A program made the position numbers and the translations under genes. From Cristatella mucedo (lineage: Eukaryota > Bryozoa > Phylactolaemata > Cristatellidae), in NCBI GenBank assembly GCA_009760855.2, contig WPIO01000020.1:684001-748000 (forward strand): a stretch of DNA of 64,000 nt, in the 5' to 3' direction. How positions within the stretch are numbered: the stretch's first letter is position 1; each line of letters opens with the position of its first letter. Shown in pieces: positions 42,729 through 55,284 of the stretch. Below the pieces are notes generated by a model, which saw nothing but the letters and a program-made list of their open reading frames with translations, did not search any database and had not been told where the DNA came from.

Positions 42729-45700
42729 GTATGTTGGCTGCACGCTCCCTCTGTTGTTAATGCGCGGGGCTGTCATCCATTATAGGCAATTGATTTTAAT
42801 ATTTTCTTACTCACATGCAGCTAAATTGCGAGCTGCGCTGCGCGTTTTGGCACGTATTGCCAGCGCTGCCTGCCTGACTTCCGCGATGTTAAGTCGGCTG
42901 ACCGTCCTCGGGGTGTTTGTACCTCAGCATAGCCCAGCTTGTCTTGACCTCAGTTTGTGCACGTGTATGTCAATTTCCGTGTTTCTTCTTACAAATTAAA
43001 TGCCCTAAGTTACACAGCAGGTCTTGCGGTTGGTCATGTGTCGGATGTCATTTGTCGTGCGACTAGCTGTGCTGCTGACCTTGGGTGTTATTGCTTCCGA
43101 CGGAGCATTCTCTACTCTCTCACTTTCTCGTCGGGCACTTGATGCGAGGCTCGTGCTTCGTGAGGCACTATTAGATGGATTCCAGCTCACTGCGGCCGCC
43201 GTTGGTGTCGGTGACCCATGGGTCAGCTGAGTGGATGGGCAGAAAGGGCGAAGTAGGCTGTGTTGTACCTGAGCTTTAGCGCCATATGCTGCTTTGCTAG
43301 GCCAGCAGCTGCGACCATTTATGAGCAAAAGTCAGAATCCCGTGCTCCTCGTTCAGACGTGTCTCACCCGGCATATATTCCAATCGCGGTTCAGTGAGGA
43401 CGGATTTATTAATGATCACTGCTGGCTCATAATGCTGGTCACCAACGCACCAACTCCAATAGGTTCTAACGTCGCATCGTTTGAAATGTTGCATTGTTTG
43501 CGCGTTTGCTGCTTCGTCTTGCCTTGCTGTGCTGCACATGTTGTCCCTGCTGTCCATGCAAGTCGCGTATTCTTTGCAGTCTGCAACACTCAAGCCATAC
43601 CTTACAGCTGTGAGGCACACGCTGACAGGTGCCATGTGCCTCGAAAATTTCTCGTCGCAAGTGGTGGAGCGGCACAACAAGCCTGAAGTGGAAGTTAAGT
43701 GAGTGGCCTCTTGATGTCCTTGCCCGATCCTACTTCTAGCTTAACCGTTAGTTACTGGTGCAATATAGAAGGTCAGACATGCCACGATCAGCAGTAGATG
43801 CCGAATCTTGTGGGAACTGATTGTCACGTTTATACGTTTCTGTAAAACGCCCAGTAACCAAGCTTTTAACTAAACACCATTGCTTCCTGCTGCATCAGAG
43901 AGGGAGAGAGAGACAGAGGCAAACAGAGTGTGAGAGAGCATGGTGATATATCATAACAAATAAAAAAATAGATAGAGCATTCAATCATCAGTAGTCGTAG
44001 TTATCAAAAATGTTCATGTAAATTGAATCATCATTCATTGTAGTTACCTTACATAAAGTGTAATCTTAACTCAAGCTGTCAGTAGTCGCGCACGATGAGC
44101 ATACGGCAACTTAGCCTTTTTGGGCATACAAGTCTCAACTTCCAGCTTGTAAATAGCTTCTACTGGAAGTAGTCTAAACTTGACCAGCTCGTTTTTTAAG
44201 CCATCAGTTGCTCTTTACTCGTTCAGTCAGGGCTGCAGTTAGTTCTTTGATAGTGGGGCTGCCGACCAGCCATGTTCAGAGCGGATTGGTGGCTTGCATC
44301 ATAAAGCAAGAATAGTTGTCCTTTTTATAAGCTGCTGCTCCTGGTGGCCCACTTGCAGCAGCTTGGCATACTTCCTCTCCCCGTGCTACCTACGTAGCAA
44401 TTTCAAGCTGGGCACTTTGAGTTCCCATTATCTCAGCTGGAATTATGCTGCTACTGTACAACCAGCCTGTCGTGGCTGTTGCATGTAGCTGAGCAACTGT
44501 ACCTGTGATCGTGTCATAAAGTAGTTAGAAAAATTGGTCCGTTCGACTGTCTGACTAGGAGTTGGTTTCTGATTCGACCGTGAGCATTCTGTCAGCAGGA
44601 TGTATGTCCTGTTGTGCCACATGTGTGCAAAATGTTTTTTTTTTTGGCTGTCCTCTCTGTTGCCAACTTTGACTTGTAGCTACCAAATTAATTCGATTGT
44701 GCTTCTGTAGTATCTCCACCCATATATGAATAATCACCCAATAGTGAGAGGGGGTTGAGTTTGACGATCAATGTTGTTCTAATTTTTTAATGTATATTGC
44801 CTCCTGTGAAGTGCATTTGCAAACAATAGCTCTGACAGAGGGTTGGTTGTCTCTTTGATTTGTCGGAACCGGATGGTTCTTGTCTGTCCAAGGTAATATA
44901 CTACCGTCATGAAATATTCCATCCACTTTAAGATGGACTTGAAGAAATTACTGGATGATTAGCCAAATTAAGTTACCAGAATGTGCTTATCATGCCTCTG
45001 ACCTTAAGTCAGCACTATTGTGATCGACACGAGCCTTCTTCTCCTTATAGACTGGATGCAACTGATTGTGCAACTACTGTGAATCTGCTGCCTCTGCTGC
45101 TGCTGCCGCCTGTGCATATAGCTAGGCTTGCACGTTTGCTGCATAAAGTGCAAACTTGTCATTGTAAATCAGGTTCGTTCAAGAGGTCCTTCTGACTTAC
45201 TTTCTCTGACTTTGCTACCTACGCCACTCGGAGAGTCCTCTTAGTTAGGAAGGTTGTACGGAGCAGGAAGCTTGGACCTACTTTTGGCTTCGGCTTACAT
45301 GGAAAGGATAACCTTATGACCTATCAGATATATCGTGAAGAGACAGGCTCGTCTTCATTAAAAAAAAAATGGCAAATGGCGGAATGGTTCCATTGATCGA
45401 GGTATGCTCCAAAAGCCCATGTTTTTCGGTTTATCTGAGCTCTGATTGACAATGGGTAACATGGTATAGCAAAAAGATCAGCCACATGCTGTTGCCAGGT
45501 TTGCACACTTGCTCTGTTGTCATGCCTATCCTTTTCTTATGCTCTAATTTATATCTGTATCTGAATGAAAGCTCACTTCCCATGATGCTTTTGTTAAAAG
45601 AGCTTTTAGGAACAAAGTACCCCTGTCAATCACTCGAATGTAATTAAGAAAAAAGCTTAAAGGTATTTAAGATGAAGTAAATAGCTTGTCGGTAAAAATG

Positions 45701-48700
45701 TCTAAATCGAGCATTATGTTGGCTGGTACTATCGCTTTCTGCAATCTTGGCATTTCTGAACCTAACCTGCACGCCGAAAAAACTTATACTCGCCTCCTCG
45801 ATGTCTGCCTTTCGGCGGTAAATGGTAGAACTAAATTTTAAGTCATAGAATATTATTGGTCTCTATTGCCGGCTCTGAGGACATTGCTAGCTAGATGCTT
45901 GAGATTGGTCGAAGCCCCCTTTAACCACGTGGTGTTCCACTTCTAGAGATGTACTGACTCTTAAGACTCAATCTTTGATTTTTGGTCAGCTCAGGTGAGT
46001 TCAATGTTAGGTTTCTCCTAAAAATACATCTTCGATTACCTGAGCAAGCTATTGTTATCGGATATATTTGTCGGAGTCGGCTTTTTGTGGTTGAAGCAGT
46101 TGACCTCCAGAATGTAATGTAATGTATCTCCTTTAGTAACTCCACAAAGTCATAAAGACCATGTGGGTGTTACGCAGGAGAGTTTTGTGTAGCGCACTCA
46201 CAGCCTAAGCGGCTTTCGGTACGCATTCGGTGTGCATTCGGTACCCAACAGACTTCGTCTCACGCAACAAAGAGAAAGTGGGAAGCATACCAGAGTTAGG
46301 AGAGCAGTTGAGGTAGTGAGTAGCATAGAAGTAGCTGTTCAGGACCGCTGAAAAAGATGTGCCATAGTCGGCAGTTGGAGAGTAGATGTCGTTTCGTAAG
46401 AATTGTGGAAGCGAGTTCCACAGTCTAGGACCTGCAGAGCTAAAGCTTCTGTCGCCAACTGTCTTTAAGCGGAGGAATGGGACAGCTAATTTATTGTCCA
46501 CACAGGACCTGAGGGCGCGAACAGGCTGAAACTGATGCAGCAGAAGCTCTTCTCACTTTGCTGCAGGCTGTGATCCATGCATATTCAGTTGTAGTGGGCC
46601 TGGATTGCATGCCTTGTCTAATAGTTAGTTGCTCGTAGTCTACTTCTGTTATGATTGGTAAAGTCTAGGGACTTGGCAATCGTTGGTTGTTCGTGTTCCA
46701 CTGCAACAGAACACTTATAAGCAAGAAATCGTGGGAAGTCTAATCAAGGCTAGACACAAATAAGCAAAGGTGTGCTGTAGAAATCTGTTGTACAGATCTT
46801 GGACTGACTAATCACAATGACTCCAGCAAAATTGGTGAAGTCAATGAAACTGCCACCTTCTGTGCTAGTTACTGCTGACATCTCTATGCTAAAAGCAGTC
46901 TTCATTTGGCCAACAGCATTATTGCATATGACCTTCCACGTGTATTCTTCGTGTGTGGCTGTTTGTATAGAATTAGCCTACCCTATGCAGACACCAGCAC
47001 TTGGATGTCTCTTGAAAGACATTATTGCAGGACCAGACTATTTGGGCACCCACCTTGTTCATACCAAAGCCTTGTGTATGTGTGTGTTATACCTAAATTC
47101 AAAGCTGCGACTGATTTGGGTTGATCGACCCTTTGCTTCTCGTGTCAATAGCTCGTGATATCCTGACAGGTTCACTGGGCTGCAGGTAAAGCTGAGCAGA
47201 ACAGATGTGTTTAGCTAAGATTTAAATGCTGCAAAAATTTATTCGGGTGGTGGCAGGTACATCTGTGTGTCATCTGCTTACAAATGAAAGCCTTGATGGT
47301 GCTTGGTAATTAAATCGGCACTAAAGTAAAGTAAGTTTAAATAGTAAACAGAAATGGGACGATAAGAGCAAATCTTTGGGCTGCCCCTTATTTAAAAGGT
47401 TCGCCTGATGACTGCTGACCTCAATGTTCTTGATGACCCCATCCAACATATCACGGCATAGATATGAACTTGCAGCTGGACAGGAAAACTGAATTTCCAA
47501 CCTAGCGGGACTAGAGTGATCCGAAGACATGAATATTGATTATGATTTATCTCCAGGATTGGAATGTATTGTTTGATTGGTGTAGCATTATGGTGCTTTG
47601 CCATCTTCACCTAAACCTCTTGCTAACTTCGTGAGACCAATTAAACGTGTTAGTGTGCTTTCACTAAAAAAAAAAGGTTAGCCGACTTGACAGCATCATT
47701 TATTTGGCATCAGAAGAGCCTTCATTGCTATCACCATCGCTTGCTATGTTCAAAAAAGAACCAACTATTGCAGGACTCAAACCCACGACCCGGGTCGTAA
47801 AGAGCAAGCACCTTACCCGGGCTAAGATCTGGGAGTAGTTCCTGTCATAATTGCTAACCAGCTTTAATAGAGGACTGACGTTCGAGTACTGTCGATTAGA
47901 ATGTCCTTGTTTGGTGCACATGTAGGAACCCTGTATACTCTCTGTGGATGGATGCTGACGAGCAATTTGATCTCGTGTGTATTCTCTATTTGCATTGATT
48001 GATTTACGACAGCCAGTTGCATCATGTGCTGAGAGATACTATTGATGTAGGAGCAGCAAGGAGCTTCTGCTAACACCGGTCGTCATCAGCAGAAATGATA
48101 AGGAGAAAGTACTTATTGAAGCATCTGTTAATTCTGTTAGAATGAGCATCGCAATTAAGCAGGTATGGCCTCTGTCTTGCTTGGGTCCTGTTTTCCATTG
48201 TTCAATCTTCATTTGGTCTAATCGATTGGCTGCTGACATAGCCATGTCCTTTGGCAATGGTCATCCGCACCGGGCTTGTGAGGCTTTTGTCTTCTTTTAT
48301 CACTGCCTCCCTTAAGTGAACCTCTCTCTTGAGCTTCAGGTGCATTGCTGCTACATTCATTTTTGCTGCCACCGATAGTAAAAAGCAAAAACTATAGTGT
48401 GTTGCAAAAAAGGTAGCAATAAAATGTTGTGTGCAGAAAATAATTCGAATTTGCAGTAAAAGACCGGCCTCACCTGTGCATAAGCATTGTGGTAATTCCC
48501 AAGTCTAGTATCCTCATCAGTCACTGACACTCGATAAATTAATTCGGATATTTTATTCCATTGCTACCGGTCAATGCGGCATGCATACAGATGTGGAGCC
48601 TCCACCATGACACGGCAGGATCATTGCCTGTACTGTGGTAGTTATTAGGACCACCGCCTTGTGCAGCCTGGTGCCTTTTTGCTCTGAGACATCGGTTGTA

Positions 48701-50142
48701 TGACTATGCATGGATAGTCGTCTTGGATGTTATGCGTTGCCGTCACCGTCTTTAGCTCCACCAAGCCACGAGAACTAAGTTTGCGTTATGCTGGAGAGTT
48801 GTCTATAGCACTCAAAGCCTAAGCTGCTCTCGGTGTGCCTGCAGTAGCCAACAGACTTAATCTCACGAAACAAAGAGAAAGTCGGCAGCGTAGCTGAGGA
48901 AGAGGGCAGTCAAAAAAGTGAGTAGCGTAGAAGTTGCAGCTCGGGACAGCTGGAAAGGGTGTGCCACAGTCGGCAGTAGGAGGATGGATGTCTTTGCTTA
49001 AGAATCGTGGAAGCAAGTTCCACAGTCTAGGACCTGCAGAGCAAATGCTTCTGTTGCCAACAGACATTGAGCAAAAGAATTTAATAGCTAAATTTATTGT
49101 CCGTAGAGGACGTGAGGAGGCTGGGACTTATGCAGCACTTCAACTAGATATGAAGGAGCCAATCCGTGGCAGGCCTTGTGAGTCACGGTAAGAACTTTAC
49201 TCTGTATCCGTTGATCAACCGGACACCATCTAAGCTCATGTATAGCATTGTCCTCTAGATCAGACTACGACTTGTGCTTTGTATCCTTTGATCGATTTGG
49301 AGTCATCGCAGCTCTTTCAGCAACGGAGACACATGCCTGAATCTCTTATAGTGTTTGACCAATCTTGCTGCTATGTTCATCACCAGCTGCAAAGGCTTAA
49401 TGGCTTTATTGGTAGCCCTGCCAATGTCGAATCGAGTTAGTCCTAGCGAGACAGAACCACGGCGGTAGTAAGATGTTTATCCAGCCACCATGGTAGGTTC
49501 GTAATCTTAAACAGTGATTGGAGTGATAGTTGTTATGCGGTCTTAATGGACATTTTAAACCTCATGTATTTCTCAAAGATGACACCTAAATACAGTGCAC
49601 GTGATGACAGTCGCGCTACTGCATCTCCCATTAGAAGACCTAAGTCTCCTAATCTGAAGCTTTCCTGTGCACTTGATCTGTGACATGTCCATGCAAATAA
49701 CCATTCTTCCATCATGCACCTGTTTTCAGGCCGATGAAATAGAGAAAATATTGTGCTCAAAATTCACAAGGTTCATGATGCAAAGAGCAGAAAACTTTTC
49801 GATACTGAGGAGGAAGCCTGTGGAGGTAATGTGCTGGAAAAATTGCTTGTTGTAATATGGCTTCTATGTTAAAGACTTGTGTTTATATCATCCTGGATGT
49901 GTTGCAATCCCTTTTAACCTTGTATGCTACCGTTGTGAAATCCTCTGCCTTATTCTTTCCTGTAGGGCTACGACATTAGCTTCTTAATTACAAATTTTCA
50001 CACAGAGCAGATGTATAAGCACAAGCTCGTTGACTTCATCGTCACCTTCATGGAGGAGATTGACAAAGAAATTAGCGACATGAAATTGGCTCTCAACTCC
50101 CGCGCACGTATATGTGCCGAGGAGTTCCTGAAGCGATTCTAG
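42726..50142 (+). CDS. ARPC4: Arp2/3 complex subunit 4 (p20-Arc), five coding exons
   Basis: Joined coding exons are 42,726-42,728, 43,580-43,698, 48,051-48,162, 49,730-49,825 and 49,966-50,142, giving 168 residues, the usual family length. ARPC4 is a core subunit of the Arp2/3 complex, which nucleates branched actin filaments in the cytoplasm; with ARPC2 it forms the scaffold of the complex. The translation shows hallmark stretches: '[19 protein letters not shown]', 'KSSKELLL', '[17 protein letters not shown]', '[20 protein letters not shown]' and '[14 protein letters not shown]', ending EEFLKRF. All introns are GT...AG and every junction keeps the frame. The introns hold LINE-B, LINE-A and SINE-2 debris, but no exon is hit. 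No defect is seen, so the gene should be functional. Confidence 0.97.
43580..43698 (+). CDS. ARPC4: ARPC4 coding exon 2
   Basis: Acceptor TTCTTTGCAG; encodes [15 protein letters not shown] through EVEV plus two bases of a Lys codon; donor GTGAGT (phase 2). Confidence 0.97.
43699..46109 (+). other. ARPC4 intron 2, left part
   Basis: Intronic. A GA-rich tract lies at 43,900-43,940. No exon or repeat family recognised. Confidence 0.7.
46110..46560 (-). repeat. LINE-B 3' end in ARPC4 intron 2
   Basis: AATGTAATGTAATGTATC tail at 46,110-46,126, 3' UTR, then the minus frame '[20 protein letters not shown]' '[20 protein letters not shown]'. This is the best reference for the LINE-B C-terminus in the window. 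Confidence 0.85.
47240..47400 (-). repeat. LINE reverse transcriptase scrap in ARPC4 intron 2
   Basis: The complement contains codons for [13 protein letters not shown], around the YADD motif, and the preceding LITKHH block. Confidence 0.65.
47677..47826 (-). repeat. SINE-2 copy in ARPC4 intron 2
   Basis: Complement: 'GGGTAAGGTGCTTGCTCTTT' , ACGACCCGGGTCGTGGGTTT, AGTCCTGCAATAG, 'GATAGCAATGAAGGCTCTTC', degenerate. Confidence 0.75.
48051..48162 (+). CDS. ARPC4: ARPC4 coding exon 3
   Basis: Acceptor TTGATGTAG, with a weak pyrimidine tract. Encodes [15 protein letters not shown] through MSIAIKQ; donor GTATGG. The 4.35-kb intron before it contains LINE and SINE copies. Confidence 0.96.
48745..49665 (-). 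repeat. LINE-B remnant in ARPC4 intron 3
   Basis: Minus strand: '[20 protein letters not shown]' , upstream [12 protein letters not shown]-type region, and farther up '[18 protein letters not shown]' (LGVIFD.NL.F family block). Diverged and frame-broken. Confidence 0.8.
49730..49825 (+). CDS. ARPC4: ARPC4 coding exon 4
   Basis: Acceptor CCTGTTTTCAG; 32 codons from ADEIEKIL to RRKPVE; donor GTAATG. A LINE-B remnant ends only about 65 bases upstream. Confidence 0.97.
49966..50142 (+). CDS. ARPC4: ARPC4 coding exon 5
   Basis: Acceptor TTCTTTCCTGTAG; 58 codons from GYDISFLI to EEFLKRF, then TAG. The intron before it is only 140 bases. Confidence 0.97.
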   Translation, partial: GYDISFLITNFHTEQMYKHKLVDFIVTFMEEIDKEISDMKLALNSRARICAEEFLKRF

Positions 50143-50800
50143 TTAGAGCACTTGGGCAAACGAAGAGCGTGCACGCGCATGGAGCTGGGGGCTGAATAAC
50201 GTGAATGACATAGCAGGCGCCTCGAAAGCTCAGGGTTAAAGCCTCGTTGTTATTAGACATTCGACCGGTTTGCGGTTCATCGTGCTAGCATGCTGCCGTT
50301 GTGCAGTCTTCTGGCTGTGCCAGTGCATCGTCATTAGACTTGGCTCCGTGCCGGTGCACGAAGTGCTAGCGTGGTCAGTGGTGCCTCTCCTGCCTGCTTG
50401 TGCTTCTGCTGCCGCCACCGCCACTGCTCACCGTCATTGGGCCACATCTTCCATGCGCCTGCAGCAGTCTCTCACCGCCGTCGCGCAAAGGCTGCTGCAT
50501 CCGGTGACCTAGCCAGCAGATGTTCGTGGGGATCGAATGCAAACCGGGTGAGACTGCTACTCTGGTTGTCGGGCCTCAAAAAAGCACAAGTCTGCTAATG
50601 CTGCGTGTCTAGCTTCTACCGTCACCTCTTTATCTTGTTTTTTTCTTCTAATGCTCTCGACAAGCGAGATTGTACCGACAGATTATCCGGAGGAGACGAA
50701 ACTGCATACTGCTTTGATTGACCACACCATGTCGGCATTTTCCGGAAGCATTTTAGGGTGACTCGCGTGAGCTCGAGCGAGCCAAGCTTTTAAATAAACT
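50143..50800 (+). other. ARPC4: ARPC4 3' UTR (inferred)
   Basis: The nearest canonical AATAAA on the plus strand is at 50,793-50,798, about 650 bases after the stop, followed by a T-rich stretch. A 3' UTR of this length is plausible, but transcript evidence would be needed. Confidence 0.5.
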
Positions 50801-51784
50801 TGGGTTTAAGTAGCTCCTTTTTATGCCGTCATACCCTCCGGCTTGCTGCGGGCCTGGGTTCGGCCTGTTTTCCAGAGGGTTATTTTTCTTCAAGAGCGCT
50901 GGCCCTGCACCACGGCCTGAAACATTCTGTTTTTTCCTGAGGCATTGCTTTCGGGGATGCCACATTACATTTCTTACCGTTAGTGTGGTATAGTGCATCC
51001 ATTGTCTGCCTGGACATTAACTTAGCATTTCTAGACCAGAATGAAGGCTGTAACGTGTGCCATTTATCGAACATCCTGCGTGCCACCTATGCATAAAAAA
51101 GTTCCAATTGGTTGGTCACTTCGCCTATCAGATCAAACTTGGGTTCTTATGAGCTCCAGCTGAATTTGATGGGGTTGACCAAGATCGCATGTTTAGATCG
51201 TGATTAGCAGGCAGTGCTCATTCACAATCTCGAAACTAATGATATACATATATATTCAAACATCCGGCTATATAGTTTTATAGTTACCTGCGGCCTGCAA
51301 TCCTTGGTTGCTAGCTTCAACAGGGGAGATTGTGGGTGTGTGTGAGGCTGTTGAACCAATCGATCTCACCTTTTTTTTTATTCCAGAAGGCTTACTAGTC
51401 AGCAATTTACTCTAGGTCATTGCATTTTACCATCAACATTAAATATAGGCGTAACAGATCATATTTGGCATTGGTTTCAGAGAATGAGATAGCAGCCTTG
51501 GCTTACATTCATCCAGGACTGTCAGTTGCCTGATGCTAGCAGGTATTAAAAAAACAAACTCGGAGAGCACTGCCATCTATGTTAGGCTTGCTTACTCTCC
51601 GTGGAACGACTCAATGCTTCGAAAGACATTTAGAGGTTTTTTGTCATTTGGCCTATCGATCTAAGCACACTAATGTGATTAGTGCAGCCATGTTTCTGGC
51701 ATCCAGCGGAAGAATATAGCATCCAAAAAATACCAACTTTTTTAATAGCAAGAACTGCCACCACGTCACAAGTGTAGGTTGAAA
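50801..51784. other. Unassigned stretch
   Basis: No gene or repeat family recognised. Confidence 0.4.
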
Positions 51785-52015
51785 TCATTGTAATAAAACA
51801 TTTATGTAGCACCCAGTAGCACCCATCGAGAACAAATCTCTTTCTGGACACTTTAAAAATGCTGGAAAATATGCATGTCGATTGATATGTGATAACACAG
51901 TGGCAGCATGTATAGGCACACAAAGGACAATACACACAGTGAACCCCTGAGGAACAGGTGCGTTTGTATAGCATCCTATGACCTCTAAATCTCTTTTTAG
52001 AGCACTTTGCATGCC
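51785..52015 (-). repeat. LINE-A-like 3' tail fragments (two)
   Basis: 'TTATGTAGCACCCAGTAGCA', 'AGAACAAATCTCTTTCTGGA' and, at 51,962-52,010, 'TTTGTATAGCATCCTATGAC' with 'TAAATCTCTTTTTAGAGCAC': two successive degenerate tails. Confidence 0.65.
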
Positions 52016-52554
52016 TGCCTTGCAGACATCCGGTCTTTAAAGTGCCATCTTTAGGCCTCGGATGACTCCAAGGGCACTTCATACCTTTACCAAACTTCTT
52101 CGTAATCAACTTATTCATATACAATATTCTGCTGGTTTCTTTGCTGTGACTATGTGAGCTGACCTTGGACACGCCATGTTCTGCTTTCATTATGAGCGGT
52201 GCCTCAAAGCGTGACCAGCATCGTGTGCTTGTAATTAGGTACTCTTTGAAGCACTTGAAATACAACAGTTTCATTCCGAAGACCATCTCCACTGCCTCTC
52301 AAGCTTTTGCTAAATTGTCCCGGTATGTTCTGGGTGTACAATATGCTTAGCCAGAGGAGCCAAGTCACCGAGAACATCGGCTAGCATCGCATTGTGACAT
52401 AAGTTCACTAGCAAGAGAAAGTCGGACAGAGGATTGAGCAGAAGGAACATGGAAGACAGTTGTATAAACAATATCTATGTCGTGTCTTGAGACTCGCAAT
52501 TCACAAATCATCTACTTTAAAGATAGTAATAGACACTGCTCGTGTTACTACTGA
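52016..52554. other. Unassigned stretch
   Basis: No gene recognised. The 220-codon minus frame that overlaps this region runs into the LINE tails and is rejected. Confidence 0.4.
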
Positions 52555-52750
52555 CTATACAGTCATAACGGTAATAATATATTTGTATAGCACCCTCAGA
52601 GAGCTGAATCTCTTTCTAGGCACTTTACAGATGCTGCATAACAAGCATTACCAATTGATTGGTAGAAAAAACTTTCTTTACAGCAGATGTAAAGTGCCAA
52701 GAGATATAAAGTTATCTTGAGGGCACAATATAAATGCATGATTATTATAA
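52555..52750. repeat. Two LINE-A-type tails in inverted orientation
   Basis: 52,570-52,660 is a minus tail (TATAGCACCCTCAGAGAGCT, AATCTCTTTCTAGGCACTTT). 52,688-52,748 is a plus tail (GATGTAAAGTGCCAAGAGAT, TTGAGGGCACAATATAAATG, then TTATTATAATTTTATT). Together they form an imperfect large inverted repeat. Confidence 0.75.
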
Positions 52751-53422
52751 TTTTATTTGAGGTTCACTAAAGAGGTCTTTTCTGCAACGTTTGACAGACA
52801 TGTCCGAAGTGACCTTAGCAGGCCTCGAACACATATTAATGCACACGATGTACTTTTTCGTTCTTGTCTTGATAAATTGCACACATGCCTAACAAAATGC
52901 ATCATCCGGTGGGTACAAGCAATCTATTGAAACCATGTCAATTAAGCATCGCTATTCACTATTCTCTTACTCCGATATAACATAAAACTAAATATTCGTT
53001 CAGGATAACTACCATTACATTTCTATGAATATTAAAGTGCTATGTCTACCTAACGCTCGCTAGTTTGGGTTTTCGGCACAGCATGGGTCATACTTGCGAA
53101 AATGATGACTGGCTAGCAGCAAAATTGGCGAACTTTAAAACATTCTCGTCCTTACCGAAGAAGCAAAGTTTTTGTGGAACAGTAGGCATTTTCTATTTAA
53201 TTTAGGCATAAGGGATTAGGAGAACACACACTACCCAATTACAAAAACGAGTTAAAATCTGTTCAGTAGTATTACTAAGGGTTTATTGCACGTCAAAAGG
53301 GCATTCCGTAAGCATGAACACGACATATCGCTCATGTAACTTGCCGTATAAGTTGGAGATTCGCTTTCTACTCGCTTGAGTAGGAGAGAAAGTGATGCTG
53401 ACCTGGCCTTGATCGATAAGAT
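52751..53422. other. Unassigned stretch
   Basis: AT-rich, no gene recognised. Confidence 0.4.
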
Positions 53423-53625
53423 GGAATAATAATAATAACAATAATTGGTATAGTGCCCTCAGAGAACTGAATCTCTTCCTACGAACTTAATATATGCTGC
53501 AAAGAAAGCATGATTGAAGGATTAGTGGTAGCATTCACAATTTAATCGAACATAACATTGTTACTTATGGCAGGCACAGGGTCAACGTGTAGATGGTTAG
53601 TAGCAGCAGGCACCGTCAAATGTGC
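53423..53625 (-). repeat. LINE-A-like 3' end fragment
   Basis: AATAATAATAACAATAATTGG tail region, 'AGTGCCCTCAGAGAACTGAA', then UTR words 'GGCAGGCACAGGGTCAACGT' and 'GGTTAGTAGCAGCAGGCACC'. Confidence 0.75.
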
Positions 53626-53848
53626 TAGGAACGAGCATCTGCTAAAACGACAAAGCTTGATATAAGCCTGTTCTATTCCTAGCAAGCCCAGAGCACTAGA
53701 GCAGCAGCAGAAAGGCAGCTGACCGTGCAGGTGTGCTACAAGTGCTTGAGTCATAGCTCTTTGCCACAGCTTCTCTAGCAAACGAGGATCGAACTACGGC
53801 TGCAAATGAAGGAATGCAGTAATACATTGCGCTGGTTTGGCCCAGTGG

Positions 53849-54650
53849 TAATAATAATAATAATAATATTGCACTTGATAAAGCGCCCTCAGAGAACTTA
53901 ATCTCTTTCTAGGCGCTTTACATTTGCTGCAAAGTGATACGCAATAGAATAGTAAGTAAAATCATGCTTGAAAAACAAACAAAATGAATAATATGGTTAG
54001 GGGTGACATGCACAGGGTCAGCATGCAAATGTGGTTAGTGGCAGCATGCACAGTGTCAGCACGCATAAGCACAACAAGGACGAATCACAGGGACCCACTA
54101 AATGCTGTCCTAAATAGGTGTGGTTTTAAGTTTTTTTTAAATGTGGTCAGGTCAGGGGATGTTCTGACGCAGGTCGGGAGGGAGTTCCAGGCTTTGGGAG
54201 CATACGAGCTAAATGCACGGTCTCCAAAGGATTTAAGGTCTGTACGAGGTATTCGTAGACTGTTGGATTCCGAAAAGCGGGTGGTACGATGCTTGGCCTG
54301 GTGGAGGAGTAGATCTGATAGGTAGGCTGGAGCCATAGAATGAAGGGACCTAAAAGTGAGCGACAAAACCTTGAAGTCAATCCGTTGCTTGACTGGTAGC
54401 CAGTGCAGGTCGGCGAGAAGTGGAGTAATGTGGCAACTGCGACGCTCACGACAGACAAGCCTAGCTGCAGAGTTTTGCACCAGCTGCAATCGCCTGATCG
54501 CACATGCTGGTAGGCCAGTAAGCAGTGAGTTGCAGAAGTCGAGACGAGATGTCACGAATGCATGGAACAACTTGGACGTGGTATCCTTATCTAAACAAGC
54601 CCTAATTTTAGCAATGTTATGAAGCTGAAAATAGGCTGATTTGACTGTAA
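53849..54650 (-). mobile_element. LINE-A copy, 5'-truncated, well preserved
   Basis: AAT tail at 53,850-53,869. The 3' UTR and an open C-terminal frame contain 'KIRACLDKDTTSKLFHAFVT', 'QLVQNSAARLVCRERRSCHI' and 'HWLPVKQRIDFKVLSLTFRS', ending HLFRTAFSGSL. It is almost identical to the copies at 34.96 and 62.56 kb. The 5' break at about 54,650 joins unrelated sequence. A SINE-1 box-A scrap (GCGCTGGTTTGGCCCAGTGG) directly precedes the tail. Confidence 0.9.
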
Positions 54651-54814
54651 AGGTACTTGCCTCGACCAAGGTGAGGGTGGATGTATATGATGACCAACAT
54701 CGTTGGCTCGACAAGCCTGTGGAATATGTGAAGCGCATGAATAGTGATTGAACTTTCTTAAGGCGCTTTTGAAATGAGTTATTTATATTTATTTTAATTC
54801 AATTTCCTAACTAC

Positions 54815-55200
54815 AATAAGACAATCGTAAAGCACCCACCCTAAGAGAACCAGATCCCTTTCTAGGCACTTAACATTGCTGCAAAAGAAGCATGTCAATT
54901 GCTTAGCAATAATATACACAGTGTCGGCAGGCATAAGCACACGATGAACAATTCACTTGGACTCTGCAAATGTGAGGAATGGGTGCTTTTTTAGTTTTTT
55001 TTTAATGTCAAAAAAGTCAAGGGAGCACTTGCCATCAGTCGGAAGCGAAACTCAAAAACTAAAGCCACGGTCTTCAAAAGATTTAAGGTTGATGGCTGCC
55101 ACAGATCAAACGCTTTGGCTAAGGTTCAAACCTAGAAGGCGGCTGGGTCTGCTTCAGTCCTTCATCAGATCACGCTTGTACACCTAAAATGAGCATTGGT
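54815..55200 (-). repeat. LINE-A copy, diverged
   Basis: 'AAGCACCCACCCTAAGAGAA', 'CAGATCCCTTTCTAGGCACT', then 'AACAATTCACTTGGACTCTG' and 'CACGGTCTTCAAAAGATTTA' follow the LINE-A order with much decay. Confidence 0.7.
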
Positions 55201-55284
55201 CCCGTGCTGGCAGTCATAACACATAGCTCACACACACACACCAACCGGTGCACTTTCGCTTACAAGGACAAGCACATGTAATTT

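Noticed and set aside
46817-47158. 113-codon frame in ARPC4 intron 2
   Set aside because: No family, intronic, adjacent to LINE debris; chance frame is the simplest reading.
51630-52292. A 220-codon minus-strand open frame
   Set aside because: It runs through two LINE-A-type 3' tails that are non-coding in every other copy, has no recognisable domain, and its composition (Cys/His/Lys scatter) looks random.
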